Shown here: piece by piece, positions 43,754 through 58,205 of the stretch | How positions within the stretch are numbered: the first letter of the stretch is position 1 | Layout: each line of letters starts with the position of its first letter | Position numbers and translations under genes: made by a program | The notes under the pieces: model-generated | What the model was told of the DNA's origin: nothing | Databases searched by the model: none | What the model saw: only the letters and a program-made list of their open reading frames with translations | Assembly (NCBI GenBank): GCA_963844575.1 | Contig: CAWJOU010000005.1 | Span: 682,001-746,000 of the forward strand | From: DASZUK01 sp963844575 | GTDB taxonomy: Bacteria > Actinomycetota > Acidimicrobiia > Acidimicrobiales > RAAP-2 | Length of the DNA: 64,000 nucleotides | Direction: 5' to 3'

Positions 43754-44163
43754 TGGCCATGTCCGCCGACCGACGGAGCGACGAGTCGCGAGCGGTCTAC
43801 GTCATCTCGGTCGCCGCCGAGCTGGCCGGCGTCCACCCGCAGACCCTCCGGCTCTACGAGCGCAAGGGCCTGCTCGACCCGTCGCGGACGAGCGGCGGCA
43901 GCCGCCGCTTCTCCGAGCAGGACCTCGACCGGCTCCGCCGGATCCAGGACCTGACCGCGGCCGGCCTCAACCTCGAGGGTGTCCGCCAGGTCATGGCCCT
44001 CGAAGCCGAGGTCGCGGCGCTCCAGGCCGAGCTCGAGCAGGCCCGGGCCGAGGCCCGCGCCGCGGTCGAGCAGACGCACCGCCTCTACCGGCGCGACCTC
44101 GTCCCGCTCGACCAGTCCCCGATCCCCTACGTGCCGGTCCGCCGGGCGCGGACCGGGAGGTGA
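43753..44163 (+). CDS. hspR: MerR-family heat-shock repressor HspR
   Basis: A 136-residue MerR-type regulator. YVISVAAELAGVHPQTLRLYERKGLL is the helix-turn-helix typical of HspR, followed by RTSGGSRRFSEQDLDRLRRIQDL and a coiled-coil segment (EAEVAALQAELEQ). Its ATG overlaps the dnaJ stop by one base. Known HspR proteins bind HAIR elements with DnaK as co-repressor; the HAIR-like sequence before dnaK is the likely target. Confidence 0.95.
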   Translation: MAMSADRRSDESRAVYVISVAAELAGVHPQTLRLYERKGLLDPSRTSGGSRRFSEQDLDRLRRIQDLTAAGLNLEGVRQVMALEAEVAALQAELEQARAEARAAVEQTHRLYRRDLVPLDQSPIPYVPVRRARTGR

Positions 44164-44168
44164 GCCCG

Positions 44169-46662
<2,494 letters not shown>

Positions 46663-46701
46663 AGTGCGACGTAATCCGTAGGACGGACGGAGGAACGAGT
46701 C

Positions 46702-47985
46702 GTGCCGGCAACCGTGGTCGTCGGGACCCAGTGGGGCGACGAAGGCAAGGGCAAGCTGACGGACCTGCTGGCCGCGGAGATGGACCTGGTGGTCCGTTAC
46801 CAGGGCGGCCACAACGCCGGTCACACGATCGTCGTCGACGGCGAGTCGTTCGCCCTCCAGCTGTGCCCGAGCGGGATCCTCTATCCGCACATCACGCCGG
46901 TCATCGGCAACGGCGTCGTCGTCGAGCCGTCGACGCTGCTGGCCGAGGTCGACATGCTGGCGGCCAAGGGCGTCGACCCGAGCCGGCTCGTGGTCAGTGG
47001 CAACGCCCACCTGATCATGCCGTACCACCAGGAGCTCGACCGGGTGACGGAGCGGTACCTCGGCAAGAACTCGCTCGGCACGACCAAGCGCGGGATCGGC
47101 CCGGCCTACGCCGACAAGGCCGCCCGCGTCGGGCTGCGCGTCCAGGACCTGCTCGACCCGAAGATCTTCCGGCAGAAGCTCGACGTCGTCCTGAAGGAGA
47201 AGAACGCGGTCCTGGCCAAGGTCTACAACCGGCTGCCGCTCGACGCCGAGGAGATCGCCGGCCGGTACCTCGACGAGTACGCGCCGCGAATCGCCCCGAT
47301 GGTCGGCGACACGGTCGGTCTGATCCACGACGCGCTCGACGCCGGCCGCAACGTCCTCATGGAGGGCGCGCAGGCGACGTTCCTCGACCTCGACCACGGG
47401 ACGTACCCGTTCGTGACGTCGTCGAACCCGGTCGCCGGCGGCGCGTGCACCGGTACCGGGCTCGGCCCGCGCGACATCGACCGGGTCATCGGCATCGCCA
47501 AGGCGTACGTCACCCGCGTCGGTGCCGGGCCGTTCCCGACCGAGCTCGACGGCGACCTCGAAGAGCTGCTCGTCACCCGGGGCCGGGAGTTCGGCACGGT
47601 GACCGGCCGCCGCCGGCGCTGTGGCTGGTTCGACGCGGTGATGGCCCGCCAGGCCGTCCGGCTCAACTCGCTGTCGGAGGTCGCCCTGACGAAGCTCGAC
47701 GTCCTCGACACGTTCGAGACCGTGAAGGTCTGCGTCGCCTACGAGGCCGGCGGTGAGCGGTTCGTCCACCCGCCGTACCACCAGTCGACGTTCCATCAGG
47801 TCACGCCCGTCTTCGAGGAGCTGCCGGGCTGGCGGACCGACCTGACGTCGGCCACCTCCAGCGCCGACCTCCCGCCCGCCGCCCGCGACTACGTCGCTTT
47901 CCTGGCTGAGCAGATCGGCGTCCCCGTCCGGCTCGTCGGCGTCGGTCCTGGGCGCGAGCAGTTCGTGTCGTTCGCCACCGCTTGA
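46702..47985 (+). CDS. purA: Adenylosuccinate synthetase
   Basis: A 427-residue enzyme joining aspartate to IMP with GTP. VVVGTQWGDEGKGK, the catalytic His in GGHNAGHTIV, GTTKRGIGPAYADKA and the GTP-binding TKLDVLD are present. GTG 46702 is preceded by GGACGGAGGAACG. First gene of the purine cluster, 39 bp after clpB and 13 bp before purD. Confidence 0.97.
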   Translation: MPATVVVGTQWGDEGKGKLTDLLAAEMDLVVRYQGGHNAGHTIVVDGESFALQLCPSGILYPHITPVIGNGVVVEPSTLLAEVDMLAAKGVDPSRLVVSGNAHLIMPYHQELDRVTERYLGKNSLGTTKRGIGPAYADKAARVGLRVQDLLDPKIFRQKLDVVLKEKNAVLAKVYNRLPLDAEEIAGRYLDEYAPRIAPMVGDTVGLIHDALDAGRNVLMEGAQATFLDLDHGTYPFVTSSNPVAGGACTGTGLGPRDIDRVIGIAKAYVTRVGAGPFPTELDGDLEELLVTRGREFGTVTGRRRRCGWFDAVMARQAVRLNSLSEVALTKLDVLDTFETVKVCVAYEAGGERFVHPPYHQSTFHQVTPVFEELPGWRTDLTSATSSADLPPAARDYVAFLAEQIGVPVRLVGVGPGREQFVSFATA

Positions 47986-47998
47986 TGGCCATCGTCTA

Positions 47999-49309
47999 GT
48001 GGGGAGCCCCACCACCGTTTGCGTCGTCGGGAGCGGCGGCCGGGAGCACGCGCTGGCCTGGGCGCTGGGCCGGACGGCCGACGTCGTCGTCACGCCCGGC
48101 AACCCCGGCATGGCCGGCGAGACCGCGGGGGGCCGCCGGATCACCGTGACGCCGGCGCCGGCGGAGGAGATCGAGGCCGACCTCGTCGTCGTCGGTCCGG
48201 AGGTCCCGCTGGTCGACGGCCTCGCCGATCGGCTGCGGGCCCGCGGCCGCCGGGTCGTCGGCCCCGGCGCCGACGGTGCTCGGCTGGAGGGGTCGAAGGC
48301 GTTCATGAAGGAGCTGCTCGACGAGGCCGGCGTGCCGACCGCCCGGTTCGGCGTGTTCGACCGGGTCGACGAGGCGCAGCGGTTCCTGCGCGAGCTGCCC
48401 GGTCCGTGGGTCGTGAAGACCGACGGGCTGGCCGCCGGCAAGGGCGTGCTCGTGGCGAGCACCGTCGAGGAGGCCGAGGCCGACATCGCGGCCAAACTGG
48501 GCGGCGGCAGCTTCGGCCCGGCTGGCCGCCGGGTCGTGATCGAGGAGGGGCTGACCGGGCCGGAGTGCTCGCTGCTCGTCCTCTGCGACGGCCGGCGGGT
48601 CGTCCCGTTGGCCCCGGCGCAGGACTTCAAGCGGGCCGGCGACGGCGACACGGGACCGAACACCGGCGGGATGGGCGCGTACTCGCCGGTGCTCGACATC
48701 GACGACGGCCTCGTCGACGAGCTCGTCTTCGGGGCGGTCGAGCCGCTCGTCGCCGCCCTGCGAGCCCGCGGCATCGACTACCGGGGCGTGCTCTACGCCG
48801 GGCTGATGTTGACGCCGGACGGCCCGAAGGTGCTCGAGTACAACGTCCGCTTCGGCGACCCCGAGACCCAGGTCGTGCTGTCCCGGCTGGCCGACGACCC
48901 GGTCGACCTGTTGATGGCGGTGGCCGACGGCCACCTGGCCGACACGTGCGACGGGCAGCCGGACGTCACCGACGAGGCGGCGGTCTGCGTCGTGATGGCG
49001 ACCGCCGGCTACCCGGCCGCGCCGAGGTTCGGCGACCGCATCGACGGGCTCGGGCCGCACGGGCAGCTGGCCGATCCGGTGGACGGGGCGATGGTGTTCC
49101 ACGCCGGCACCGCCCGCCCGGCGGCCGGCGGGCCGTTCGTGACGGCCGGCGGCCGGGTGCTCGCGGTGACGGGACGGGGGCCGACCGTGGTCGACGCCCG
49201 GCAGACCGCCTACGAGGCGGCCGGGCGGATCCGCTGGGACGGCGTTCACTATCGACGCGACATCGCGGCCGAGGCCGCGGTGGGCGTACGGCCGGAGGCC
49301 GTCCGATGA
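47999..49309 (+). CDS. purD: Phosphoribosylamine-glycine ligase (GARS)
   Basis: A 436-residue ATP-grasp enzyme of step 2 of purine synthesis. VVGSGGREHALAWAL, VVKTDGLAAGKGVLVA, EECSLL-like PECSLLVLCDG and NTGGMGAYSP are the family signatures. GTG 47999 lies 13 bp after purA. It is a stand-alone GARS, not fused to PurM or PurN. Confidence 0.96.
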   Translation: MGSPTTVCVVGSGGREHALAWALGRTADVVVTPGNPGMAGETAGGRRITVTPAPAEEIEADLVVVGPEVPLVDGLADRLRARGRRVVGPGADGARLEGSKAFMKELLDEAGVPTARFGVFDRVDEAQRFLRELPGPWVVKTDGLAAGKGVLVASTVEEAEADIAAKLGGGSFGPAGRRVVIEEGLTGPECSLLVLCDGRRVVPLAPAQDFKRAGDGDTGPNTGGMGAYSPVLDIDDGLVDELVFGAVEPLVAALRARGIDYRGVLYAGLMLTPDGPKVLEYNVRFGDPETQVVLSRLADDPVDLLMAVADGHLADTCDGQPDVTDEAAVCVVMATAGYPAAPRFGDRIDGLGPHGQLADPVDGAMVFHAGTARPAAGGPFVTAGGRVLAVTGRGPTVVDARQTAYEAAGRIRWDGVHYRRDIAAEAAVGVRPEAVR

Positions 49310-49352
49310 CTCGGCCATCGACGATCTGGTCATCGACGGTTAGGGGGGTTCG

Positions 49353-50675
49353 ATGATCCGGCGGTACAGCCCGGCGGACATGGCCGCGATCTTCGGCGAC
49401 GAGGCCCGTATGGCGATGTGGCTGGAGGTCGAGCTGCTGGCGGTCGAGGGCCAGGCCGCGGTCGGCGTCGTGCCGGCCGCCGACGCGGCGGCGGTCCGGG
49501 CCCGGGCCCCGAAGGTCGACGCAGCGTTCGTCGCCGACGTCGAGGAACGTGAGCGCGTCACCGACCACGACGTCGCGGCGTTCGTCGACGTCGTCCAGGG
49601 CCGGATCGGCCAGCCGGAGGGGTCGTGGGTCCACTTCGGCCTGACGTCGTCGGACGTCGTCGACACCGCCCAGTGCGCGACGCTGACCCGCGCCGCCGAC
49701 CTGCTGCTGGCCGCGGCCGACGAGCTCGTCGCCGCGCTGCGTGCCCGGGCCGAAGCGCTGATCGACGTGCCGGTGACCGGTCGGACGCACGGCATGCACG
49801 CGGAGCCGACGACGTTCGGCGCCAAGTTCGCCCTCTGGGCGCTGCAGGCCGACCGGGACCGCCAGCGGCTCCGGGCGGCCCGTGACCGGATCGCCGTCGG
49901 CAAGCTGTCCGGCGCGGTCGGGACGTACTCGAACGTCGACCCGGCCGTCGAGGCCCACGTCTGTCAGGCCCTCGGTCTCCGGCCGGTGCCGGCGACGCAG
50001 GTCATCGCCCGGGACCGGCACGCCGAGTACCTGTACGCGTGCGCCTCGGTCGGGGCGACGATCGAGCTGATCGCCACCGAGATCCGCCACCTGGCCCGTA
50101 GCGAGGTCGGCGAGGCCGAGGAGCCGTTCGGCGCCGGCCAGAAGGGCAGCTCGGCGATGCCGCACAAGCGGAACCCGATCCTGTCGGAGCGGCTGACCGG
50201 GCTGGCCCGGGTCCTGCGCGGCTACGCCGGCGCCGGCCTCGAGGACGTCGCCCTCTGGCACGAGCGCGACATCTCCCACAGCTCCGTCGAGCGGGTCGTC
50301 CTGCCCGACGCGTCGCTGCTGACGTGCTACATGCTCCGCAAGACGACCGGGCTCGTCTCCGGCCTCGTCGTCCACGCCGAGCGGGCGCTCGCCAACCTGA
50401 CCGACGGGTCGCTCGGGCTCGTGTTCAGCCAGTCCGTCCTGCTCGCGCTCGTGGCGTCCGGGCTCAGCCGCGACGACGCCTACCGGATCGTCCAGCGTGA
50501 CGCCCGGCAGGCCTGGACGGACCGCCAGCACCTCCGGCAGGTGCTCGCCGAGGACCCGGACGTGACGCTGTCCGAGCGCGACCTCGACGCGGCGTTCGAC
50601 CTCGAGCGATACCTCGCGCACCGCGGCCGCTTCCTCGACGCCCTGGCCGCCATCGACGACGGCCCGACCCGGTGA
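49353..50675 (+). CDS. purB: Adenylosuccinate lyase
   Basis: A 440-residue fumarase-superfamily enzyme acting on SAICAR and adenylosuccinate. The signature GSSAMPHKRNP is near residue 270, with the catalytic His region GRTHGMHAEPTT before it. It overlaps purC by 4 bp (GTGA), indicating coupling. Confidence 0.97.
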   Translation: MIRRYSPADMAAIFGDEARMAMWLEVELLAVEGQAAVGVVPAADAAAVRARAPKVDAAFVADVEERERVTDHDVAAFVDVVQGRIGQPEGSWVHFGLTSSDVVDTAQCATLTRAADLLLAAADELVAALRARAEALIDVPVTGRTHGMHAEPTTFGAKFALWALQADRDRQRLRAARDRIAVGKLSGAVGTYSNVDPAVEAHVCQALGLRPVPATQVIARDRHAEYLYACASVGATIELIATEIRHLARSEVGEAEEPFGAGQKGSSAMPHKRNPILSERLTGLARVLRGYAGAGLEDVALWHERDISHSSVERVVLPDASLLTCYMLRKTTGLVSGLVVHAERALANLTDGSLGLVFSQSVLLALVASGLSRDDAYRIVQRDARQAWTDRQHLRQVLAEDPDVTLSERDLDAAFDLERYLAHRGRFLDALAAIDDGPTR

Positions 50676-51598
50676 ACCTCCTCCACTCGGGCAAGGTCCG
50701 GGAGCTCTACGACGCTGGTGACGGGCTGCTGCTGATGGTGACGTCGGACCGGATCAGCGCGTACGACGTGATCTTCGCCGAGCCGATCCCGGACAAGGGC
50801 CGCGTGCTGACCGCGATGACCGCGTTCTGGAACGAGGAGCTGGCCGACCTGGCCCCGAGCAGCATCGTCACCGCCGATCCGGCCGAGATCGTCGCCCGGG
50901 TGCCGGCAGCCGCCGCCCTCCCGGCGCCGGCCGGGGGGCCGTCGACGTCGGTGGCGCCGGAGCCGTGGTGGTCTGGCCGGGCTCTGCTCGTGCGGCGGGC
51001 GACGATGCTCCAGCTCGAGTGCATCGTCCGCGGTCGTCTGGCCGGCCAGGCGTACGACGAGTACGTGGCGAGCGGCACCGTCCACGGGACGCCGATGCCG
51101 GCCGGCTTGCGGCTGGCCGACCGGTTCGCCGAGCCGATCTTCACGCCGTCGACGAAGGCCGAGGCGGGGCACGACCTCAACATCGGGTTCGACGCCGCGG
51201 TCGACGTCGTCGGCCTCGACGCGGCGACGACGGCCCGGGAGCTGTCGCTGGCGCTCTTCCGGCGGGCGGCCGAACGGGCCGCGGCCGCCGGGTTCGTGCT
51301 GGCCGACACCAAGTTCGAGCTCGGCTACGTCGACGGTGTCCTCAGCCTGTGCGACGAGGTCGTCACGCCGGACTCGTCGCGGCTGTGGCCGGCCGACCAG
51401 ATCGTCCCCGGCCAGACGCCGCCGGCGTACGACAAGCAGCCGCTGCGGGACTGGGCGGCGGCCGGCGACTGGGACAAGCGGCCGCCACCGCCACCGCTCC
51501 CGCCGGACGTCGTCCGGGCGACGGCCGAGCGCTACCGGGCCGCCTACGAACGGGTGGCCGGCCGTCGGCTGGCCGACTGGTACGGTGCCCCGAAATGA
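50672..51598 (+). CDS. purC: SAICAR synthetase
   Basis: A 308-residue enzyme condensing CAIR with aspartate. GKVRELYDAGDGLLLMVTSDRISAYD at the N-terminus, LVRRATMLQLECIVRG and LADTKFELG are diagnostic. The length and C-terminal extension match the yeast-like long form also found in actinobacteria. Start GTG 50672 and end both overlap neighbours by 4 bp. Confidence 0.96.
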   Translation: MNLLHSGKVRELYDAGDGLLLMVTSDRISAYDVIFAEPIPDKGRVLTAMTAFWNEELADLAPSSIVTADPAEIVARVPAAAALPAPAGGPSTSVAPEPWWSGRALLVRRATMLQLECIVRGRLAGQAYDEYVASGTVHGTPMPAGLRLADRFAEPIFTPSTKAEAGHDLNIGFDAAVDVVGLDAATTARELSLALFRRAAERAAAAGFVLADTKFELGYVDGVLSLCDEVVTPDSSRLWPADQIVPGQTPPAYDKQPLRDWAAAGDWDKRPPPPPLPPDVVRATAERYRAAYERVAGRRLADWYGAPK

Positions 51599-51849
51599 GG
51601 TTCGCCGCACGCGTCGAGGTCCGGCTGCGTCCGGGCATCGCCGATCCAGAGGGTGCGACGATCGAACGGGCTCTGCCGGCGCTCGGCTTCGACGAGGTCC
51701 ACCGGGTCCGGGCCGGCCGGGCGTTCCGCTTCGAGCTGGACGCGGCCGACGAGGTGGCCGCCCGGGCCCGGGTGTCGGAGATGGCCGATCGGCTGCTGGC
51801 GAACCCGGTCATCGAGGAGACGTCCGTCGACCTCGAGACCCTCGCCTGA
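51595..51849 (+). CDS. purS: FGAM synthetase subunit PurS
   Basis: An 84-residue small subunit of the three-part formylglycinamidine synthetase. FAARVEVRLRPGIADPEGATIERAL and RAGRAFRFELDA match PurS. It bridges PurL and PurQ and passes ammonia. It overlaps purC by 4 bp and purQ by 1 bp. Confidence 0.95.
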   Translation: MRFAARVEVRLRPGIADPEGATIERALPALGFDEVHRVRAGRAFRFELDAADEVAARARVSEMADRLLANPVIEETSVDLETLA

Positions 51850-52529
51850 TGGCCGCCCGGGTCGGGGTGGTCGTGTTCCCGGGGACGAACTGCGAGCACG
51901 ACACCGCGCTGGCGGTCGACCAGCTGGGCGGCCGGGCCGAGCTGGTCTGGCACGGTCAGGAGGAACTGCCCGGCGTGGACGCGGTGGTGTTGCCGGGCGG
52001 TTTCGCCCACGGCGACTACCTGCGTCCGGGCGCGCTGGCTCGCTTCTCCCCGGTGATGGACGCGGTCGCCCGTTTCGCGGCGGACGGCGGGCCGGTCGTC
52101 GGTATCTGCAACGGCTTCCAGGTGCTGACGGAGGCCGGGCTGCTGCCCGGCGCCTTGCAGAAGAACCGGAACCTGCGCTTCTTGTGCACGACGGTGCGTC
52201 TGCAGGTGGCTTCCGGGGCGTCGGTATTGACCGGCGGCGTGGCGGTCGGGACGGAGCTGCGGATCCCGATCAATCACTTCTTGGGGAGCTACGTCTGTGA
52301 CCCGGCCGTCCTGGCCGAATTGCGCGCCGAGGACCGCGTGGTGCTCCGCTACGTCGACAATCTGAACGGCTCGGTCGACGACATCGCCGGTATCTGCAAT
52401 GCCGCCGGCAATGTCGTCGGCCTTATGCCGCATCCGGAGCGAGCGGTCAACGATCTCCTCGGGTCGAGTGATGGTGCCGTGCTCCTGCGGGCACTGCTCG
52501 ATTCGGCGATGACGGCTCGGGCGGCCTGA
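51849..52529 (+). CDS. purQ: FGAM synthetase glutaminase subunit PurQ
   Basis: A 226-residue class I glutamine amidotransferase. VVVFPGTNCEHD at the N-terminus, VVLPGGFAHGDYLR, the catalytic Cys in GICNGFQVL and the His-Glu pair in MPHPERAV are present. It supplies ammonia to PurL. Last gene of the first co-directional purine block. Confidence 0.97.
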   Translation: MAARVGVVVFPGTNCEHDTALAVDQLGGRAELVWHGQEELPGVDAVVLPGGFAHGDYLRPGALARFSPVMDAVARFAADGGPVVGICNGFQVLTEAGLLPGALQKNRNLRFLCTTVRLQVASGASVLTGGVAVGTELRIPINHFLGSYVCDPAVLAELRAEDRVVLRYVDNLNGSVDDIAGICNAAGNVVGLMPHPERAVNDLLGSSDGAVLLRALLDSAMTARAA

Positions 52530-52565
52530 CGCCGACCGGCCGAAAGCCGGAACGACCGCCGACGA

Positions 52566-52991
52566 TCAGGTACGCGAGCGGACGATGCCGGCCCGCTGGA
52601 GAACGGCTGCGCTCACGCCGGCGCCGCGCCAGGTGACGTAGTCGAGGCCCTTCCGCTCGCCATAGGCCTTGGCGACCTTGACGAAGTCCTTTTCGAGCTT
52701 TGTCAGGTCTTGCATGCCCGATGTCTTCTCCAATGCCGCCTGCAGATCCTTGCGTTCCTGCAGAAGGTGGAGACGGGCCAGCGGCTCGGCGGCGGCCAGC
52801 TCGGCGTCGATGGCTCCGAGCTTTTTCTGTACGGCGGCTGGTGTTCGTCGCCGTCCTCGTCGAGGCCGGGCCGATTCGATCGCTTCTAGATAGCGCCGAA
52901 CTGCCAGTCCTTCCTCTCGCCCCATGGCGAGGGCCGCCTTGTGCTCGGCGCTCATCGTTCGCCGCGCGGTTCTGGTCTTGGTACTAGCCAT
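52566..52991 (-). CDS. Conserved actinobacterial hypothetical protein
   Basis: A 141-residue protein from ATG 52991 (a longer start at 53009 adds 6 residues). Very basic N-terminus with RRTMSAEHKAALAMGREEG, then KKLGAIDAELAAAEPLARLHLLQERKDL and a C-terminal VKVAKAYGERKGLDYVTWRGAGVSAAVLQRAGI. I have the impression of a widespread actinobacterial family of unknown function; the charged helical pattern and the closing winged-helix-like segment would suit nucleic-acid binding. It sits antisense between purQ and purL. Confidence 0.8.
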   Translation of the reverse strand: MASTKTRTARRTMSAEHKAALAMGREEGLAVRRYLEAIESARPRRGRRRTPAAVQKKLGAIDAELAAAEPLARLHLLQERKDLQAALEKTSGMQDLTKLEKDFVKVAKAYGERKGLDYVTWRGAGVSAAVLQRAGIVRSRT

Positions 52992-53318
52992 GACGTTATT
53001 GTCGCTCATAGATGGGTCGAACACAAAGCAATTCGCAATGTATTCGGCAGAATTTTTTCCGAGGACGGCAAACATTGCGTCAGAAAAGGGGCAGGAGGCC
53101 GCCGGCGCCATTCGCTTTTCTTTCGACCGGCAACCGGTTCGCAACCGCGTCCGTTTGCCAATGGTGGTCACCGGTGGATTCGTCGAGACTGGTCTTTCCA
53201 TAAGGAACATACGGCGTGTTTTCCGGTGCAGCGGTGGTCGTCCGACAGTGCGGCGATTGGCGAACGGCGATATCCCGGTCGCTCGTGACCGCGGGTGTCG
53301 CCGCTACGGTGTCCGACG
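52992..53318. other. AT-rich intergenic region with a hairpin before purL
   Basis: No gene is supported. The sequence is far less GC-rich than its surroundings. CGCAATGT (53034-53041) and ACATTGCG (53072-53079) are perfectly inverted across 30 bases that contain a T-run. It probably holds divergent promoters for the hypothetical gene and purL. I recognise no known riboswitch. Confidence 0.5.
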
Positions 53319-55655
<2,337 letters not shown>

Positions 55656-55726
55656 CCGTTCCGGCCGGGACGGGACGGTTCGTTCTGGTGCAGTCCGGGA
55701 CGGCCCGGGCGGCCGGGCGAGCCGGG

Positions 55727-56569
55727 TCAGGCGGGCCGGCGGGCGGCCAGCGCCTCGACGACGTCGTCCGGGACGTGCAGGTCGCCCTGGCCGGTGCCGA
55801 CGGCGAGGTCGGTCTTGACCGTGCCGTGGTAGTCGGACCCGCCGGTGGCGACGAGCCCGTGCCGCTGGGCCAGTTGGGCCAGGGCGACCCGCTCGTCGGG
55901 GCGGTACCGACCGTAGACGGCCTCGATGCCCGCGAAGCCGGCCTCGGCCAGCTCGGCCACTGCCCCGGCCAGCTCGGTCGGCCCGAGGCCGAGGGTGAGG
56001 GGATGGGCGAGCACGGCCACGCCGCCGGAGCCGCGGGCCAGGGCGGCCGCCTCGGCCGGCGTCAGCCGGGCCTTCGGCACGTGGGCCGGCCGGCCGCTGG
56101 CCAGCCAGCGGTCGAACGCGTCGGGCACCGACTCGGCCGCACCCAGCCGGACGAGGACCGCCGCGACGTGCGGTCGCCCGACGCTCGCCTCGCCGGCGGC
56201 CTCGGCGACGACCTCGTCGTAGGTGATCGGGATGCCGAGCTCCTGCAGGCGGCCGACGAGCCGTCGGTTCCGGCCGACCCGGTCGTGGCGCAGGCGGCCC
56301 AGCTCGTCCTGGAGCGGGCCGTCGCCGTCCTCGACGAAGTAGACGAGGACGTGGGCGCTCGTGCCCCGGAACGCGCAGGAGACCTCGCAGCCGGGCACGA
56401 GGTCGACCCCGACCGCGTCGGCCCGCCGGCGGGCGGCATCGAGCCCGACGAGCGTGTCGTGGTCGGTGAGGGCCACCGCGGTGCACCCGGCCACCGCGGC
56501 CAGCTCGGGGATCCGCTCCGGCGGATCGGTCCCGTCCGAGCAGGTGGAGTGGGTGTGGAGGTCGATCAT
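55727..56569 (-). CDS. PHP-domain phosphoesterase, nucleoside 3',5'-bisphosphate phosphatase-like
   Basis: A 280-residue metal-dependent phosphoesterase. MIDLHTHSTCSDGT, ALTDHDTL, PGCEVSC, VLAHPL and GGSDYHG provide the metal ligands of the PHP fold. Family members hydrolyse 3',5'-nucleoside bisphosphates or oligoribonucleotides. It lies antisense between purL and purF. Confidence 0.92.
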   Translation of the reverse strand: MIDLHTHSTCSDGTDPPERIPELAAVAGCTAVALTDHDTLVGLDAARRRADAVGVDLVPGCEVSCAFRGTSAHVLVYFVEDGDGPLQDELGRLRHDRVGRNRRLVGRLQELGIPITYDEVVAEAAGEASVGRPHVAAVLVRLGAAESVPDAFDRWLASGRPAHVPKARLTPAEAAALARGSGGVAVLAHPLTLGLGPTELAGAVAELAEAGFAGIEAVYGRYRPDERVALAQLAQRHGLVATGGSDYHGTVKTDLAVGTGQGDLHVPDDVVEALAARRPA

Positions 56570-56712
56570 CGGGCCCCGAGGTTACCGGCGAGTGTCGCCC
56601 GGGCCACCGGCTGTGGGAGACTGAGGCCGAAACGACGAGGGGTCCGCGGGCTGGCGCGCGCCGCGCGCCAGCGGCCCGCTGACCCGGAAGCTGTGGGGCA
56701 CAGGACCGGACG

Positions 56713-58197
56713 GTGAAGGAAGCCTGCGGGGTCTTCGGTGTGTACGCGCCCGGCCGGGCCGTCGCCCACCTCACGTTCGACGGCATCTACGCCCTGCAGC
56801 ACCGCGGCCAGGAGTCGGCCGGCATGGCCGTCGGCGACGGCGAGACGATCACCGTCGTCAAGGACATGGGTCTCGTCACGACGGTGTTCGACGAGCGGAC
56901 GCTCTCGGGGCTGCCCGGCTACCTGGCGATGGGCCACACCCGGTACTCGACCCACGGGTCGTCGGACTGGACGTCCGCCCAGCCGGTCTACCGGTCGGTC
57001 GGCCGGGCCGGCTTCGCCCTCGGCCACAACGGCAACCTGACGAACACGGCCGACCTGGCGGAGAAGGCGGGGATGCTCCCGGGGATGGTGGCGACCGACA
57101 GCGACGTCGTCGCGGAGCTGCTGGCCCGCCAGTTCGTCGCCGAAGAAGGCGGATCGCCGGCCGGGCCGGACCGCTTGACCCAGGCGCTTCGGACCGTCCT
57201 GCCGTCGCTCGAGGGGGCGTTCTCGTTCGTCATGATCGACGCGACCCGGCTCTACGGCGTCCGCGACCCGCACGGTTTCCGGCCGCTGTGCCTCGGCCGG
57301 CTCGGGCCGGTCGACCGGCCGGAGGGGTGGGTGCTGGCGTCGGAGTCGCCGGCCCTCGACGTGATCGGCGCGACGTTCGTCCGGGAGCTGGAGCCCGGGG
57401 AGCTGGTGACGATCGACGAGACCGGCGTCCGTTCCGAATGGCTGTTCGAGCCGGACCAGGTGGGCTCGCACCTGTGCATCTTCGAGTTCGTCTACTTCGC
57501 CCGTCCGGACACGCGGCTGTTCGGCCGGGAGGTCCACGGGGCGCGGCGGCGGATGGGCGAGCTGCTGGCCGAGCAGGCACCGGTCGTCGCCGACCTGGTC
57601 ATGGGCGTCCCCGACTCCGGTGTCCCGGCGGCCGAGGGGTTCGCCCGGCGCAGCGGCATCCCGTACGGTCAGGGACTGGTCAAGAACCGGTACATCGGTC
57701 GGACGTTCATCAACCCGGACAGCACCGCCCGCGGCAACGCGGTCCGACGCAAGCTCAATCCGCTGCGGGAGAACATCGCCGGTAAACGGCTCGTCGTCGT
57801 CGACGATTCGATCGTCCGGGGCACGACGACGCGGGCGATCGTCCGGATGCTGCGGGACGCCGGCGCGGCGGAGGTCCACCTGCGGATCTCCTCCCCGCCG
57901 TTCCGCTGGCCCTGTTTCTACGGGATCGACACGCCCACCCGCGAGGAGCTGCTCGCCGCCACCCGGACGCTCCCCGAGATCGAGCAGTTCCTCGGGGCCG
58001 ACTCGATCGCCTACATCAGCCTGCCGAACCTCAAAGAGGCCGTCGGCGCGCCGGGGGCCGGCTTCTGCGACGCCTGCCTGACCGGGAAGTACCCGGTGCC
58101 CGTGCCGGTGCAGCTGCGGAGCAACGGGCTGTCGGCCGAGCCCGGCGCCGACGATCGGCTCGCGGCGGCGCTCCAGGGCGCGCTCCCGGGGGTCTGA
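56713..58197 (+). CDS. purF: Amidophosphoribosyltransferase
   Basis: A 494-residue enzyme of the first committed purine step. Nucleophile Cys5 is in ACGVFG almost at the N-terminus, so there is a minimal propeptide, if any. GLPGYLAMGHTRYST and HNGNLTN belong to the glutaminase and VVVDDSIVRGTTTR to the PRPP site. Four Cys (HLCIFEF, WPCFYG and CDAC) sit where the Bacillus enzyme binds its 4Fe-4S cluster, so an Fe-S form is likely. GTG 56713 is the start. Confidence 0.97.
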   Translation: MKEACGVFGVYAPGRAVAHLTFDGIYALQHRGQESAGMAVGDGETITVVKDMGLVTTVFDERTLSGLPGYLAMGHTRYSTHGSSDWTSAQPVYRSVGRAGFALGHNGNLTNTADLAEKAGMLPGMVATDSDVVAELLARQFVAEEGGSPAGPDRLTQALRTVLPSLEGAFSFVMIDATRLYGVRDPHGFRPLCLGRLGPVDRPEGWVLASESPALDVIGATFVRELEPGELVTIDETGVRSEWLFEPDQVGSHLCIFEFVYFARPDTRLFGREVHGARRRMGELLAEQAPVVADLVMGVPDSGVPAAEGFARRSGIPYGQGLVKNRYIGRTFINPDSTARGNAVRRKLNPLRENIAGKRLVVVDDSIVRGTTTRAIVRMLRDAGAAEVHLRISSPPFRWPCFYGIDTPTREELLAATRTLPEIEQFLGADSIAYISLPNLKEAVGAPGAGFCDACLTGKYPVPVPVQLRSNGLSAEPGADDRLAAALQGALPGV

Positions 58198-58205
58198 GGC
58201 TGACC

